Shown in pieces: positions 18,189-27,250 of a stretch of DNA of 64,000 nucleotides (the first letter of the stretch is position 1; each line of letters begins with the position of its first letter). The notes beneath the pieces are model-generated. The model did no database searches, was not told the DNA's origin, and worked only from the letters and a program-made list of their open reading frames with translations. Position numbers and translations under genes: made by a program. This DNA comes from Liquorilactobacillus nagelii DSM 13675. Its GTDB lineage: Bacteria > Bacillota > Bacilli > Lactobacillales > Lactobacillaceae. The stretch covers positions 1-64,000 of the forward strand of contig NZ_CP049304.1 in the NCBI RefSeq assembly GCF_019444005.1, in the 5' to 3' direction.

Positions 18189-19166
18189 ATGAAAAACGAT
18201 AAGAGAGAATTTTTAAAAAATCTTTCAAATGAAAGCGGTGTTATAGCTGCTTTGGCAATTGATCAACGTGGTTCTTTGAAAAAAATGCTGGCACAAGCAG
18301 CTGGAAAGCCTAGTAATGAAACTGATATCGTTGAATTCAAGAAATTGATTTCAAGTGAATTAACTCCGTATGCTTCAGCAATTTTACTTGATCCAGAATA
18401 TGGATTGCCAGCTGCTGACAAAAGAGCTGCCAATGCTGGGTTATTGATTGCTTATGAGAAAACCGGTTATGACACAACTGAACCGGGGAGAATGCCAGAC
18501 TTATTAGCGGATTGGTCAGCTTTAAAACTTAAAGAGGCAGGAGCAGATGCAGTTAAGTTTATGCTGTATTATGACGTTGATGAACCAGAAGAAATCAATC
18601 GGAAAAAGCAGGCATTTGTTGAACGAGTTGGGGCTGAAAGTGCAGCAGCTGGATTACCATTTTTCTTAGAGCTGATGTCATATGATGCTAAGATTGCTGA
18701 TACTAAGAGTAAAGAATATGCAGCAGTTAAACCGCATAAAGTTAACGCTATGATTAAGGAATTTGCCAAGGATCGTTATTTGGTAGATGTTTTGAAAGTA
18801 GAAGTTCCGGTAAATATGGCTTATGTAGCTGGTTACAGTGGAGAAAACGAAGCGGTTTATTCAAAAGAAGAAGCGGCAGAATATTTTAAAGAACAAACAA
18901 AAGCAACCAATAATGTGCCATTTATTTTCTTAAGTGCTGGGGTCAGTGCTGAACTTTTCCAAGAGACATTGAAGTTTGCAGCAGCAGCAGGATCAAGCTT
19001 TAATGGAGTACTTTGTGGTCGCGCAACATGGCGTGGAGCAATTGAACCGTTTGCCAAGAAAGGAAAAGAAGCCGGAAAACAGTGGTTGGATGATCAGGGA
19101 CGAAAGAATATAGAGGGATTGAATGATGTTTTAAAAACAACAGCCAACTCTTTATTTGAAAAATAA
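18189..19166 (+). CDS. lacD2: tagatose-1,6-bisphosphate aldolase, copy 2
   Basis: A 325-aa class I aldolase almost identical to LacD1 from the LKNLSNESGVIAALAIDQRG region onward. The N-terminal dozen residues (MKNDKREF) differ from copy 1 and the C-terminus ends at FEK. ATG 18189 is chosen by comparison with copy 1; the ribosome binding site (GGGATGGG) is weak. It lies 16 nt after the PTS gene, so this unit has its own aldolase. Three amino-acid changes separate the copies in the shared part (Ile/Val, Glu/Lys, Glu/Gly). Confidence 0.92.
   Translation: MKNDKREFLKNLSNESGVIAALAIDQRGSLKKMLAQAAGKPSNETDIVEFKKLISSELTPYASAILLDPEYGLPAADKRAANAGLLIAYEKTGYDTTEPGRMPDLLADWSALKLKEAGADAVKFMLYYDVDEPEEINRKKQAFVERVGAESAAAGLPFFLELMSYDAKIADTKSKEYAAVKPHKVNAMIKEFAKDRYLVDVLKVEVPVNMAYVAGYSGENEAVYSKEEAAEYFKEQTKATNNVPFIFLSAGVSAELFQETLKFAAAAGSSFNGVLCGRATWRGAIEPFAKKGKEAGKQWLDDQGRKNIEGLNDVLKTTANSLFEK
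18212..19163 (+). repeat. 952-bp direct repeat, copy 2 (lacD2 body)
   Basis: Partner of 10706-11657, same strand, 99.5% identical by direct comparison. Recombination between the copies would delete or duplicate the 7.5 kb between them, including lacX, lacC, the RpiR regulator and the PTS gene. Confidence 0.95.
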
Positions 19167-19186
19167 CATCAATTTTAAATTTTAAG

Positions 19187-19226
19187 AAGCTAACGACAAC
19201 AAATAACGTTGATGTTAGCTTTTTTC
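19187..19226 (+). terminator. terminator after lacD2
   Basis: AAGCTAAC...CAAC pairs with GTTG...GTTAGCTT, followed by T6. It ends the PTS-aldolase unit. Confidence 0.85.
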
Positions 19227-19263
19227 TGATTTAATTTGATATTTTAAGTTTTTTGCTTAGAAT

Positions 19264-19310
19264 GGAAATGTCAAAAAATTTGTGTAAATGGAAGTTTACA
19301 TCCTCTGTAA
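19264..19310. mobile_element. possible IS256-type end remnant
   Basis: The string AAATTTGTGTAAA, with a nearby TGTCAAA and a second TTTACA, resembles terminal repeats of IS256-family elements as I remember them. No transposase frame is attached. The stretch 19227-19411 otherwise shows nothing coding. Confidence 0.25.
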
Positions 19311-19411
19311 AATTAATTTCTTAATCGAAGAATGATTCAAGTGTATCTTTAACTTGACAGAACTCTAGGTGAATTCTTGCGAAGTTTTATTCTTCGTAAA
19401 ATAGAGTTTAA

Positions 19412-19459
19412 AAAAATACCGAACAACAAAATCCTTGAATTTTGCTGTTCGGTATTTTT
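19412..19459. terminator. strong bidirectional hairpin
   Basis: ATACCGAACA pairs with TGTTCGGTAT, extended by CAAAAT/ATTTTG, with T and A runs at the two ends. It lies downstream of the minus-strand gene at 19509 and probably terminates it. Confidence 0.8.
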
Positions 19460-19508
19460 AGACTATAGGACAATACTTCAAATTTGAATTTTGTTTTTAA
19501 AATAGTTA

Positions 19509-19814
19509 CTAGTCTTCTTTGGCTAATAAGGATTGAGCATTGGCTGCAGTTAATGGTAAGTAGTCCAAACCAATAACATTTTGGTCTAAAACTAAAGAAT
19601 AGTTATCTTTAATTTGTTCTACCAGTTTGTGCAACTCGTTTAATTGTTCCGACTCAAAACGATTGAATGAAAAATTGCGTTTGCGCTTCATTTGGTTCTC
19701 CAAGTTTTTATCAAAGACTACATCGAGAAAATGTCCGTTTATTTTATTAGACAAACGCCAAACGGTGCTTTTTTCAGCCCGTGCTTCTGTTCGTTCAATC
19801 ATCATATCGTTCAT
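19509..19814 (-). CDS. hypothetical protein
   Basis: A 101-aa soluble protein, rich in charged residues and without membrane segments. AAAGGAGG lies 8 nt before ATG 19814, so it is very likely expressed. The central part (KRKRNFSFNRFESEQLNEL) and the following helix-like stretch suggest an alpha-helical protein. I do not recognise a family. It stands alone between the tagatose cluster and fbp, with its own terminator. Confidence 0.65.
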   Translation of the reverse strand: MNDMMIERTEARAEKSTVWRLSNKINGHFLDVVFDKNLENQMKRKRNFSFNRFESEQLNELHKLVEQIKDNYSLVLDQNVIGLDYLPLTAANAQSLLAKED

Positions 19815-20066
19815 TAATAAATCCTCCTTTAGTTCCTCTATGTTAACAGGTATACCATATCATTAATTTCTACTAGTTTCAAGTGAAAAAGCTAAATAAG
19901 TAAAAGTTAGCATTTTTAATTATTTGTGGGTATTTCTAAGCTACATCAATGTTTTGTAAGTGAAAATACGTATTTATTATGTTTGGAAATTTTAAGTAGT
20001 TGGTGTATATTATTTACTGTACCAATTTGCTGCTGATGCTAAAAAAATAAAAAAGAGGTTTTAAAA

Positions 20067-21986
20067 ATGTCATTTACGCAAGAGCTGTTGCAAGAAAAGT
20101 TTCCGACTCGACAAGCTGTAATTACTGAAATAACCAATTTGGAGGCCATTTTAAATTTACCCAAGGCAACTGAACATTTTGTTAGTGATTTACATGGGGA
20201 ATTTGCAGCATTTGATCATATTTTGCGCAACGGTTCAGGTAATATTAAACAGAAAATTTTTGATAACTTTGCTGGCCAATTAACTCCCAAAAGTATTCAA
20301 GAATTTGCTACTTTAGTTTACTATCCAACTGACAAGTTAGAGTTTCAAAAGCAGCAAATGAATGGCGAAGAACTTGACCAGTGGTATTTAGATACCTTTT
20401 CCCGGGTTATAAAATTACTTAAGGTTTCGGCTACTAAATATACTAGATCTAAAGTTCGAAAAGCAATGGATCCAAGTTTTGTATATATCACTGAAGAATT
20501 ACTCTATACTGATCAACAACAGCTGGATAAGCGTAATTATTATAATCGAATTTTGCATAACTTGTTAGAGCTCGGTCAAGCCGATAAGTTTATTGTTGCT
20601 ACCTGTGATACGATCCAACGGTTAATTGTTGATCATTTGCATGTGATTGGTGACATTTATGATCGTGGCCCACAGCCTGATAAGATAGTGGAACGGCTAA
20701 TTAAATACCATTCTGTCGACATTCAATGGGGAAATCATGATATTTTATGGGTCGGAGCAATGGCAGGTTCAGCTCTATGTATGATGAACTTGCTGCGAAT
20801 TTGTGCCCGCTATAACAATTTGTCAATTATCGAGGACAGTTACGGAATTAATTTGCGGCACTTGTCCATGTATGCTGAACACAATTATCAGGATCTGGCA
20901 GCCTTTCATCCGCGAATGATTAAAGATGAGCAGCAGCCAAAAGAGAGCGAATTACGGTTGATTTCGCAAATTCAACAAGCAACTGCAGTTATTCAGTTTA
21001 AACTTGAAGGACAGCTAAAACAACGCCATCAAGGTTGGAATTTGCCTGGAGTCGGTTTGCTAGACCAAATTGACTGGGAAAAAAATACTATTAAGATTGG
21101 TAAGGAGGATTTTCCGTTAGTTAATACTTGTTTTTCAACTGTTGATCATGCACATCCATTTGAGTTGACTGCTGAAGAAAAATCAGTGACTGAAGGACTT
21201 TTGAATTCCTTTAGTAATTCAACCGATTTGCGTCGCCATTTAGACTTTTTAATGAAAAAAGGAAAAATGTATGAGACGGCTAATGGCAATCTTTTGTTCC
21301 ATGGATGTATTCCAGTTGATGAAAAAGGAAATTTTTTAGTCCTTAAATGTCAGCAAGAGAGTTATGCGGGACAAGCATTATTAAGTTTTTTTGAAAAACA
21401 ATTGCGAAATGCTTATGCTCATCCTGAATGCCGTGATGATTTAGCGACTGATCTAACCTGGTATCTCTGGCAAGGCCCACTGTCACCACTATTTGGTAAA
21501 CATGAAATGGCGACTTTTGCCCGTTATTTTGTTAAAGAAGAAAAGACTCATTTGGAGCATAAAAATGCGTATTTTAAATTAAGACATCAAGAATGGTTTT
21601 GTCGTCAGCTACTACAAGAATTTGGCTTGAATCCGGAAACGGGGCACATTATTAACGGACATACACCGGTGAAAAAAGGCCACCAGCCGATTATGGCCAA
21701 TAAAAAAATGATTGTCATTGATGGTGGTTATTCAAAAGCTTACCAGCCAACAACTGGAATTGGTGGTTATACACTGCTCTATAATTCCTATGGATTGCAA
21801 TTGATTACCCATCACCCATTTACTTCCAAAGCGGATGCGATAAAAAATGGTACGGATATTATTTCAACTAAACGGGTAGTTAATCAAGAGCTTAAGCGGC
21901 AAACAGTAGCGGACACTGATACTGGAACAGCACTTAAGCAAAAAATTCGTCAGTTGCATCAATTGTTAGCCAACTATGATGAATAA
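20067..21986 (+). CDS. fbp: fructose-1,6-bisphosphatase class III
   Basis: Gluconeogenic phosphatase releasing fructose-6-phosphate. At 639 aa it matches the Firmicutes class III enzyme, built on a metallophosphoesterase core: VSDLHGEFAAFDHIL, GDIYDRGPQPDKIV, WGNHDILWVGAMAGS and the C-terminal INGHTPVKKGHQP with metal-binding histidines, then VIDGGYSKAYQPTTGIGGYT. ATG 20067 follows AAAGAGG. It is transcribed alone and ends at a terminator. Confidence 0.95.
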   Translation: MSFTQELLQEKFPTRQAVITEITNLEAILNLPKATEHFVSDLHGEFAAFDHILRNGSGNIKQKIFDNFAGQLTPKSIQEFATLVYYPTDKLEFQKQQMNGEELDQWYLDTFSRVIKLLKVSATKYTRSKVRKAMDPSFVYITEELLYTDQQQLDKRNYYNRILHNLLELGQADKFIVATCDTIQRLIVDHLHVIGDIYDRGPQPDKIVERLIKYHSVDIQWGNHDILWVGAMAGSALCMMNLLRICARYNNLSIIEDSYGINLRHLSMYAEHNYQDLAAFHPRMIKDEQQPKESELRLISQIQQATAVIQFKLEGQLKQRHQGWNLPGVGLLDQIDWEKNTIKIGKEDFPLVNTCFSTVDHAHPFELTAEEKSVTEGLLNSFSNSTDLRRHLDFLMKKGKMYETANGNLLFHGCIPVDEKGNFLVLKCQQESYAGQALLSFFEKQLRNAYAHPECRDDLATDLTWYLWQGPLSPLFGKHEMATFARYFVKEEKTHLEHKNAYFKLRHQEWFCRQLLQEFGLNPETGHIINGHTPVKKGHQPIMANKKMIVIDGGYSKAYQPTTGIGGYTLLYNSYGLQLITHHPFTSKADAIKNGTDIISTKRVVNQELKRQTVADTDTGTALKQKIRQLHQLLANYDE

Positions 21987-22030
21987 TAAGATTATTAACT
22001 TTCACAATATAAACTAACAGATTTATCCTA

Positions 22031-22074
22031 AAAAAGAGTGAGTACGCAAAAAATGCAAACTCACTCTTTTTCTT
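22031..22074 (+). terminator. terminator after fbp
   Basis: Stem AAAGAGTGAGT with ACTCACTCTTT, followed by T-rich sequence. Confidence 0.85.
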
Positions 22075-22180
22075 TTACTTAAGATTAACGCTCAAAACAG
22101 TTGTTTGATAATTTATAAATCAATCATGATTTAAATTTGTTACAATAGGACCAAGATATGAATTAGGAAAGGGTGATCTT

Positions 22181-23245
22181 TTGGGAGCATGGGAAAAATT
22201 TCTAAATAATGTGCGGCTACGGCGAGTTGTCGTTTTACTGGTAGTAATATTGGTTCTATACTTAATGCGCAGCCTTTTAAGTTTGATTTTGTTGACATTT
22301 ATCTTTACTTTTTTAGTGCTGAAATTTGCCGGCTTTTTAAAGCGGAGAGCTCATCTACCAACGGTAACAGGCGTAATTATAATTTACTTGGCCGTTGTAA
22401 CAGCTCTCTACTTAGCAATAACAATCTATTTTCCAATGATTTTCAAACAAACGGAAGCAATGATCAAATATTTGATTGAATTTTACCAAAAGCCTTCTGT
22501 AGATGCTAATGGCTTTTTTAAAATGATCGGTAATTACATTAGTACATCAGACATTGCAGCTCAAATGAAAAATGGGGTTACACTGGTTTTTAAGTATGTA
22601 ACGACAGTTGGAACAATGGGGGTAACTTTCATTTTGTCATTGTTTCTTAGTTTTTTCTTTACGATTGAGAACCGTCAAATGGCAAGTTTTTCTCGCAGCT
22701 TTTTGAGTGGACCGTATGCGTGGTTTTTTCAAGATATTTATTACTTTGCCGAAAAATTTGTTAATACATTTGGAGTTGTTATTGAAACGCAATTTATTAT
22801 TGCGATTGTTAACACAGTGATTACAACAATTTGTTTAGCGGTTATGCAGATGCCGCAATTGTTTAGTTTATCATTGCTAATTTTTCTGATGAGTTTGATA
22901 CCAGTAGCTGGGGTAATAATTTCAGCTATCCCGATGAGCGTAATTGGGTATTCAGTTGGCGGGGTTAGGTATGTTTTCTACATTATTATTATGTTACTGG
23001 TTGTTCACACATTAGAATCATATGTATTGAATCCAAAACTAATGTCTAATAAGACGGAACTACCGATTTTTTACACTTTTGTAGTATTATTTGTGGCAGA
23101 ACATTTATTTGGCATGTGGGGACTAATTGTTGGAATTCCAATTTTTACTTTTTTACTGGATATTTTAGGAGTTAAGCCAATTCGTCCAACGAAAGCATAC
23201 TTGAGGCGATTGAGAAATCACAAAAAGCCTAAGGAGGAAAAATAA
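22181..23245 (+). CDS. AI-2E family (PerM-like) membrane transporter
   Basis: A 354-aa integral membrane protein with seven or eight hydrophobic segments, a long extracytoplasmic-type region after the second pair (IYFPMIFKQTEAMIKYLIEF), and the family's C-terminal block (LIFLMSLIPVAGVIISAIP; ESYVLNPKLMSNKTELP). Members export small molecules or ions; substrate unknown. The start is TTG 22181 behind AAAGGG, and TACAAT at 22141 is a likely -10 box. The aminotransferase gene begins 2 nt after the stop, so the two are translationally coupled. Confidence 0.85.
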   Translation: MGAWEKFLNNVRLRRVVVLLVVILVLYLMRSLLSLILLTFIFTFLVLKFAGFLKRRAHLPTVTGVIIIYLAVVTALYLAITIYFPMIFKQTEAMIKYLIEFYQKPSVDANGFFKMIGNYISTSDIAAQMKNGVTLVFKYVTTVGTMGVTFILSLFLSFFFTIENRQMASFSRSFLSGPYAWFFQDIYYFAEKFVNTFGVVIETQFIIAIVNTVITTICLAVMQMPQLFSLSLLIFLMSLIPVAGVIISAIPMSVIGYSVGGVRYVFYIIIMLLVVHTLESYVLNPKLMSNKTELPIFYTFVVLFVAEHLFGMWGLIVGIPIFTFLLDILGVKPIRPTKAYLRRLRNHKKPKEEK

Positions 23246-23246
23246 A

Positions 23247-24425
23247 GTGAAAGTAACTGAATTTGTTGAACGCTATGCAGTTGATCGGCGTAATACTGAT
23301 AGTGTTAAATGGGATTGTCTAGAAAGTGAATTTGGTAGTTCTGATTTATTACCACTATGGGTGGCTGATACGGAGTTTAAAGTTCCTAATGCAGTAACTG
23401 AAGCCTTGCAAGCACGTATTTCTCATGGTGCCTATGGCTATTCGCGAGTAGTCAGTGGCTACCAACAAGCATATATTAATTGGCAGCAGCAACGTTACCA
23501 GACAGAAATTCATCCAGATTGGATGCGTTTTGGTACTGGAGTAGTTCAATCCCTCAGTACATTGATTAATGTTTTAACTGAGCCCCAAGAAGCAGTAATG
23601 GTACTTCAACCAGTTTACTATCCCTTTATGCATGTGATTGAAAATAATCAGCGCAAATTAGTTGTTTCAGAATTAAAGCGCGCTGATCATCATTATGAAA
23701 TGAATTTTACCGATATTGAGGCCAAAATCAAACAACAAAATGTTAAATTATTAATTAATTGTTCACCACATAATCCGGTGGGAAGAGTTTGGACCGAAAA
23801 AGAATTGACCAAGCTGTTAGAAATTTGTCGTGAAAATGAAGTTTTGTTCATTTCAGATGAAATTCATCATGATTTGATTATCGGTGAGCGACCATTTATT
23901 TCGGCCTTATCAATAGCTGATGGTCTTTATCGCGATAATATGGTAATGGTTGATTCAGCTTCAAAAACATTTAATTTAGCAGCTTTGCAAAACAATCATT
24001 TGGTTATTCCGAATCCACAGTTGCGGACGCGCTATGATAACTATGTTCAACGATTAAAGTCTCCAGCTGGTAGTTTGCTGGGACAAGTCGCAGCAAAGGC
24101 GGCATATGAAGAAGGTGCAGAATGGTTGGCCGGGATGCTAGGGCTTATTAAGCAGAACTTTTCGTACCTGAAACAGCATTTGGAGGCTGCTTCGTCAGCA
24201 ATTGAAGTTTTTGACTTAGAGGGAACCTATTTGGCCTGGGTTGATCTTAGTCAAGTTATTCCACCAAATGAATTGGAAAGAGTTATGAAAAAGGATGCTA
24301 AATTAGCCTTGGATTTTGGTAAATGGTTTGGTGAAGGTGGAACTGGTTTTGTCAGAATTAACTTAGCAACAACTCCTGCCAATATTGAATTAGCTGTTAA
24401 ACGTCTTTTATCAGTTATAAAATAA
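23247..24425 (+). CDS. patB: MalY/PatB-family PLP-dependent cystathionine beta-lyase
   Basis: A 392-aa fold-type I PLP enzyme. Motifs include LLPLWVADTEFKVPNAV near the N-terminus, NCSPHNPVGRVW, FISDEIHHDLI with the PLP aspartate, and DSASKTFNLAALQ with the Schiff-base lysine. The family splits cystathionine or other cysteine S-conjugates. GTG 23247 is preceded by AAGGAGG within the end of the upstream gene. In lactobacilli such lyases release volatile sulfur compounds, but the physiological substrate here is unknown. Confidence 0.87.
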   Translation: MKVTEFVERYAVDRRNTDSVKWDCLESEFGSSDLLPLWVADTEFKVPNAVTEALQARISHGAYGYSRVVSGYQQAYINWQQQRYQTEIHPDWMRFGTGVVQSLSTLINVLTEPQEAVMVLQPVYYPFMHVIENNQRKLVVSELKRADHHYEMNFTDIEAKIKQQNVKLLINCSPHNPVGRVWTEKELTKLLEICRENEVLFISDEIHHDLIIGERPFISALSIADGLYRDNMVMVDSASKTFNLAALQNNHLVIPNPQLRTRYDNYVQRLKSPAGSLLGQVAAKAAYEEGAEWLAGMLGLIKQNFSYLKQHLEAASSAIEVFDLEGTYLAWVDLSQVIPPNELERVMKKDAKLALDFGKWFGEGGTGFVRINLATTPANIELAVKRLLSVIK

Positions 24426-24534
24426 TAAGGATTTTTTTCACATGTTGCATGCGGTTGGTACTATCAATTTTCAGAAATTCATTGTAAAATATGAGATGTA
24501 AACAAATAAATAATGAAAGAGGTTTTCGCTAGCT

Positions 24535-25221
24535 ATGACAAAATTAGTATTTATTCGTCACGGACAAAGTGAATGGAACTTGGAGAACCTTTTCACTGGT
24601 TGGGTCGACGTTGATCTAAGTGAAAAAGGCGTAGAAGAAGCTAAGGAAGCAGGCCGTAAAATTAAAGAAGCAGGTCTGCAATTTGATCAGGCTTATACAT
24701 CAGTATTAACTCGCGCTATTAAAACTTTACATTATGCATTGGAAGAATCTGGCCAGCTTTGGATTCCTGAAACCAAAACATGGCGTTTGAACGAACGTCA
24801 CTACGGCGCATTGCAGGGTAAAAACAAAGCCAAAGCAGCAGAAAAATACGGTGACGAACAGGTTCATATCTGGCGTCGTTCATATGACGTTTTACCTCCA
24901 TTATTGAGTGCTGACGATGAAGGTTCAGCAGCACAAGATCGTCGTTATGCTGACCTTGATCCACGTGCAATTCCTGGTGGCGAAAACTTGAAAGTTACTT
25001 TGGAACGTGTTATCCCATTCTGGGAAGACGAGATTGCTCCTAAATTATTAGACGGCAAGAACGTTATTATCGCAGCACATGGTAACTCATTACGTGCTTT
25101 GACCAAGTACATTGAAGGCATTTCTGATGCAGACATTATGGGTGTTGAAATGGCTACTGGTCAGCCAGTTGTTTACGATTTGGATGAAAAATTAAACATC
25201 GTTAACAAAACAAAGCTTTAA
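24535..25221 (+). CDS. gpmA: 2,3-bisphosphoglycerate-dependent phosphoglycerate mutase
   Basis: Glycolytic enzyme interconverting 3- and 2-phosphoglycerate. The 228-aa protein has the phosphohistidine motif [10 protein letters not shown] (H9), [28 protein letters not shown], and [16 protein letters not shown] with the second histidine. Codon use is biased as in a highly expressed gene (many GTT, CGT and AAC codons), unlike most neighbours. GAAAGAGG precedes ATG 24535. A strong terminator follows. Confidence 0.96.
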   Translation: MTKLVFIRHGQSEWNLENLFTGWVDVDLSEKGVEEAKEAGRKIKEAGLQFDQAYTSVLTRAIKTLHYALEESGQLWIPETKTWRLNERHYGALQGKNKAKAAEKYGDEQVHIWRRSYDVLPPLLSADDEGSAAQDRRYADLDPRAIPGGENLKVTLERVIPFWEDEIAPKLLDGKNVIIAAHGNSLRALTKYIEGISDADIMGVEMATGQPVVYDLDEKLNIVNKTKL

Positions 25222-25240
25222 TCAAAGCTGATATAACAGC

Positions 25241-25282
25241 AAATAGCCTCGGCTTCTTTGAAGGAAACCGGGGCTATTTTTG
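25241..25282 (+). terminator. terminator after gpmA
   Basis: AAATAGCC...CGG pairs with CCG...GGCTATTT, then T5. Confidence 0.88.
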
Positions 25283-25453
25283 TACGCTGTGATTGGTGCT
25301 AGGATGACTTTTTGTTACTTACTGTAATTTTAAAATGGCAATTGTTGGCAAATGAAAAAATTTAGTTGGCATTTTTTGGACGAGATCTCCAAAGTTTAGT
25401 GAAACAGAAAATGAGTTAAAAAAAGTACCCTAATAACCCAAGGTACCCGAAAA

Positions 25454-25611
25454 ATGAGCGTCCTTTATTTTCCGCTATATTTGGTGAAACTTTATATAAA
25501 ACGCTGGAAAATATAGATAGCTTGTATAAATTAATAAAAAATTTACTTAAAATGAAAGATTCTTTTACGGGAAACGTGAACTTTCATTTATACAAATTTA
25601 TTGACGCTCAT
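25454..25611. repeat. nested inverted repeats in a 510-nt non-coding gap
   Basis: ATGAGCGTC (25454-25462) is matched by its exact complement GACGCTCAT (25603-25611). Inside lies a second pair, AAATGAAAG (about 25550) and CTTTCATTT (about 25580), forming a hairpin. No reading frame fills the space. It could be a small mobile (MITE-like) element or a structured leader or small RNA before the peptidase gene. The remainder of 25283-25732 shows nothing I can name. Confidence 0.4.
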
Positions 25612-25732
25612 CAATTGCCTACTAATTTTAAAAATTTATGTCATAGTTACTTATCTTTGGAGGCAAAATTAGTTGTATAATCAATAATTAATAAGTTTAC
25701 CAGAAAATTAATTGAAAGGAATTGATTTTAAA

Positions 25733-26611
25733 ATGAAGATTCAAGAAGGATATATGCCATTTCATCAATATCAGACTTATTTTCGGATTGTTGGAGAAGC
25801 TAATCAGGATAAAGCACCATTGTTATTGATACACGGTGGTCCGGGTTCTTCCCATAATTATTTTGAATTAATCGATGATTATGCCAAAACAGGTCGGCAA
25901 TTAATTATGTATGACCAAATAGGCTGTGGTAAATCATCAATTCCAGAAGATGAATCAATTTATGTCAAAGAAACTTGGGCCCATGAATTAATTGCTTTAC
26001 GCAAGTATTTGCATCTAGATGAAGTTCATTTATTAGGCCAATCCTGGGGTGGTATGTTGGAAATGTATTATTTAACCAATTATGCTCCCCAAGGAATTAA
26101 GAGTGTGATGATCAATGGTTCTCCAGCTTCAATTAAGCTCTGGGTCAAAGAACAGCACCGTTTACTTAAATATTTAAGTTATGAAGATCGCCAGGCAATT
26201 GCCGAAGCTGAAAGAACTGGAGACTTTACGGGACCTAAATATTTAGCAGCTAATGACCGTTATATGGAACGTTACTGCTGGGATGATCCTGATGAAAATT
26301 CACCGGAGCCTTTAAGAAGACCAACAAATGGGAAAAAAGCTAGTTTAATCGCTGAAGGACCAAACGAATTTACGGAAAATGGAACGATTAGTGATTTTGA
26401 TGTGACAGAACAACTTAAAAATATTCAGGTACCAGTATTGGTTACGAATGGCACAGATGATTTGTGCACACCTTTGATTGCAAAATTGGTCTATGATCAT
26501 ATTCCAGGAGCCAAATGGCATTTATTTGCTAACAGTCGCCACTTAGCATTACTTGATCAACATGATGAGTTTATTCAGGTCTTAGATCAGTGGTTAAAAG
26601 CCAATGATTAG
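25733..26611 (+). CDS. pepI: proline iminopeptidase (alpha/beta hydrolase)
   Basis: Cytoplasmic aminopeptidase releasing N-terminal proline from peptides. The 292-aa protein has the oxyanion motif LLIHGGPGSSH, the nucleophile elbow LGQSWGGMLE (S104), NGTDDLCTP with the catalytic aspartate and NSRHLALLDQ with the histidine. AAAGGA precedes ATG 25733 at a somewhat long spacing of 12 nt; the in-frame TTG 25712 lies upstream of that motif and is rejected. Length is typical for lactobacillar PepI. Confidence 0.9.
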   Translation: MKIQEGYMPFHQYQTYFRIVGEANQDKAPLLLIHGGPGSSHNYFELIDDYAKTGRQLIMYDQIGCGKSSIPEDESIYVKETWAHELIALRKYLHLDEVHLLGQSWGGMLEMYYLTNYAPQGIKSVMINGSPASIKLWVKEQHRLLKYLSYEDRQAIAEAERTGDFTGPKYLAANDRYMERYCWDDPDENSPEPLRRPTNGKKASLIAEGPNEFTENGTISDFDVTEQLKNIQVPVLVTNGTDDLCTPLIAKLVYDHIPGAKWHLFANSRHLALLDQHDEFIQVLDQWLKAND

Positions 26612-26721
26612 CAGGTAATTTTAATATCATTTTGATTGAGGAGGGGTATGCAAAATAGATTTTGAATTAGAAAATTGTGTTTATTGAAAATAACAAAAAA
26701 ATTAATCAAGGAGACGATATT

Positions 26722-27111
26722 ATGCCACTAGTACGTTTTGATTTGCAAAAAGGTCGTTCACCAGAACAAATAAAACGAATTTTAGATGTAACCCATACAG
26801 TAGTTGTGGATGTTTTCAAGGTTCCTCAAAGAGACCGATATCAGATTGTAACCCAACATGAACCTTATGAGATGGTTATCCAAGATACAGGTCTAGGATT
26901 TGAAAGATCTGAAAAAGTTGTCGTTATTTCGATAACGAGTAGTCCACGAAAAAAGGAAGATATAATTAAATTCTATAAAACCTTGGCTGAACGATTAGCG
27001 GCTAATCAATTGGTAGATCCGAAAGATTTAATGGTCAATATGGTTTTAAACACCAAGGAAAATTGGAGTTTTGGTTATGGAAAGGCTCAATTTTTAACAG
27101 GTGAACTGTAA
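26722..27111 (+). CDS. tautomerase family protein
   Basis: A 129-aa member of the 4-oxalocrotonate tautomerase superfamily. The mature protein would begin with Pro after removal of Met (MPLVRFDLQKGRSPEQIKRI), as required for the catalytic N-terminal proline. The start is ATG 26722, with AAGGAG 8 nt upstream; a longer in-frame start at 26677 would bury the proline and is rejected. The length suggests a two-motif fusion type. Substrate unknown. It lies 110 nt after pepI, possibly with its own promoter. Confidence 0.82.
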   Translation: MPLVRFDLQKGRSPEQIKRILDVTHTVVVDVFKVPQRDRYQIVTQHEPYEMVIQDTGLGFERSEKVVVISITSSPRKKEDIIKFYKTLAERLAANQLVDPKDLMVNMVLNTKENWSFGYGKAQFLTGEL

Positions 27112-27250
27112 AATTAAAATTGCATTGAACATTTGCAAGTATTGAAAATGGAAAGTTTGGGATGAAAATTCTCGGATTTGTAGTATCTATGATTATCTGT
27201 TTTACGAGGTTATTTTCGCTAACTAATCACCATTTGTCTCACTTTTTAAA

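Noticed and set aside
24719..25136. Minus-strand frames inside gpmA
   Set aside because: Shadows created by biased codon use in a highly expressed gene.
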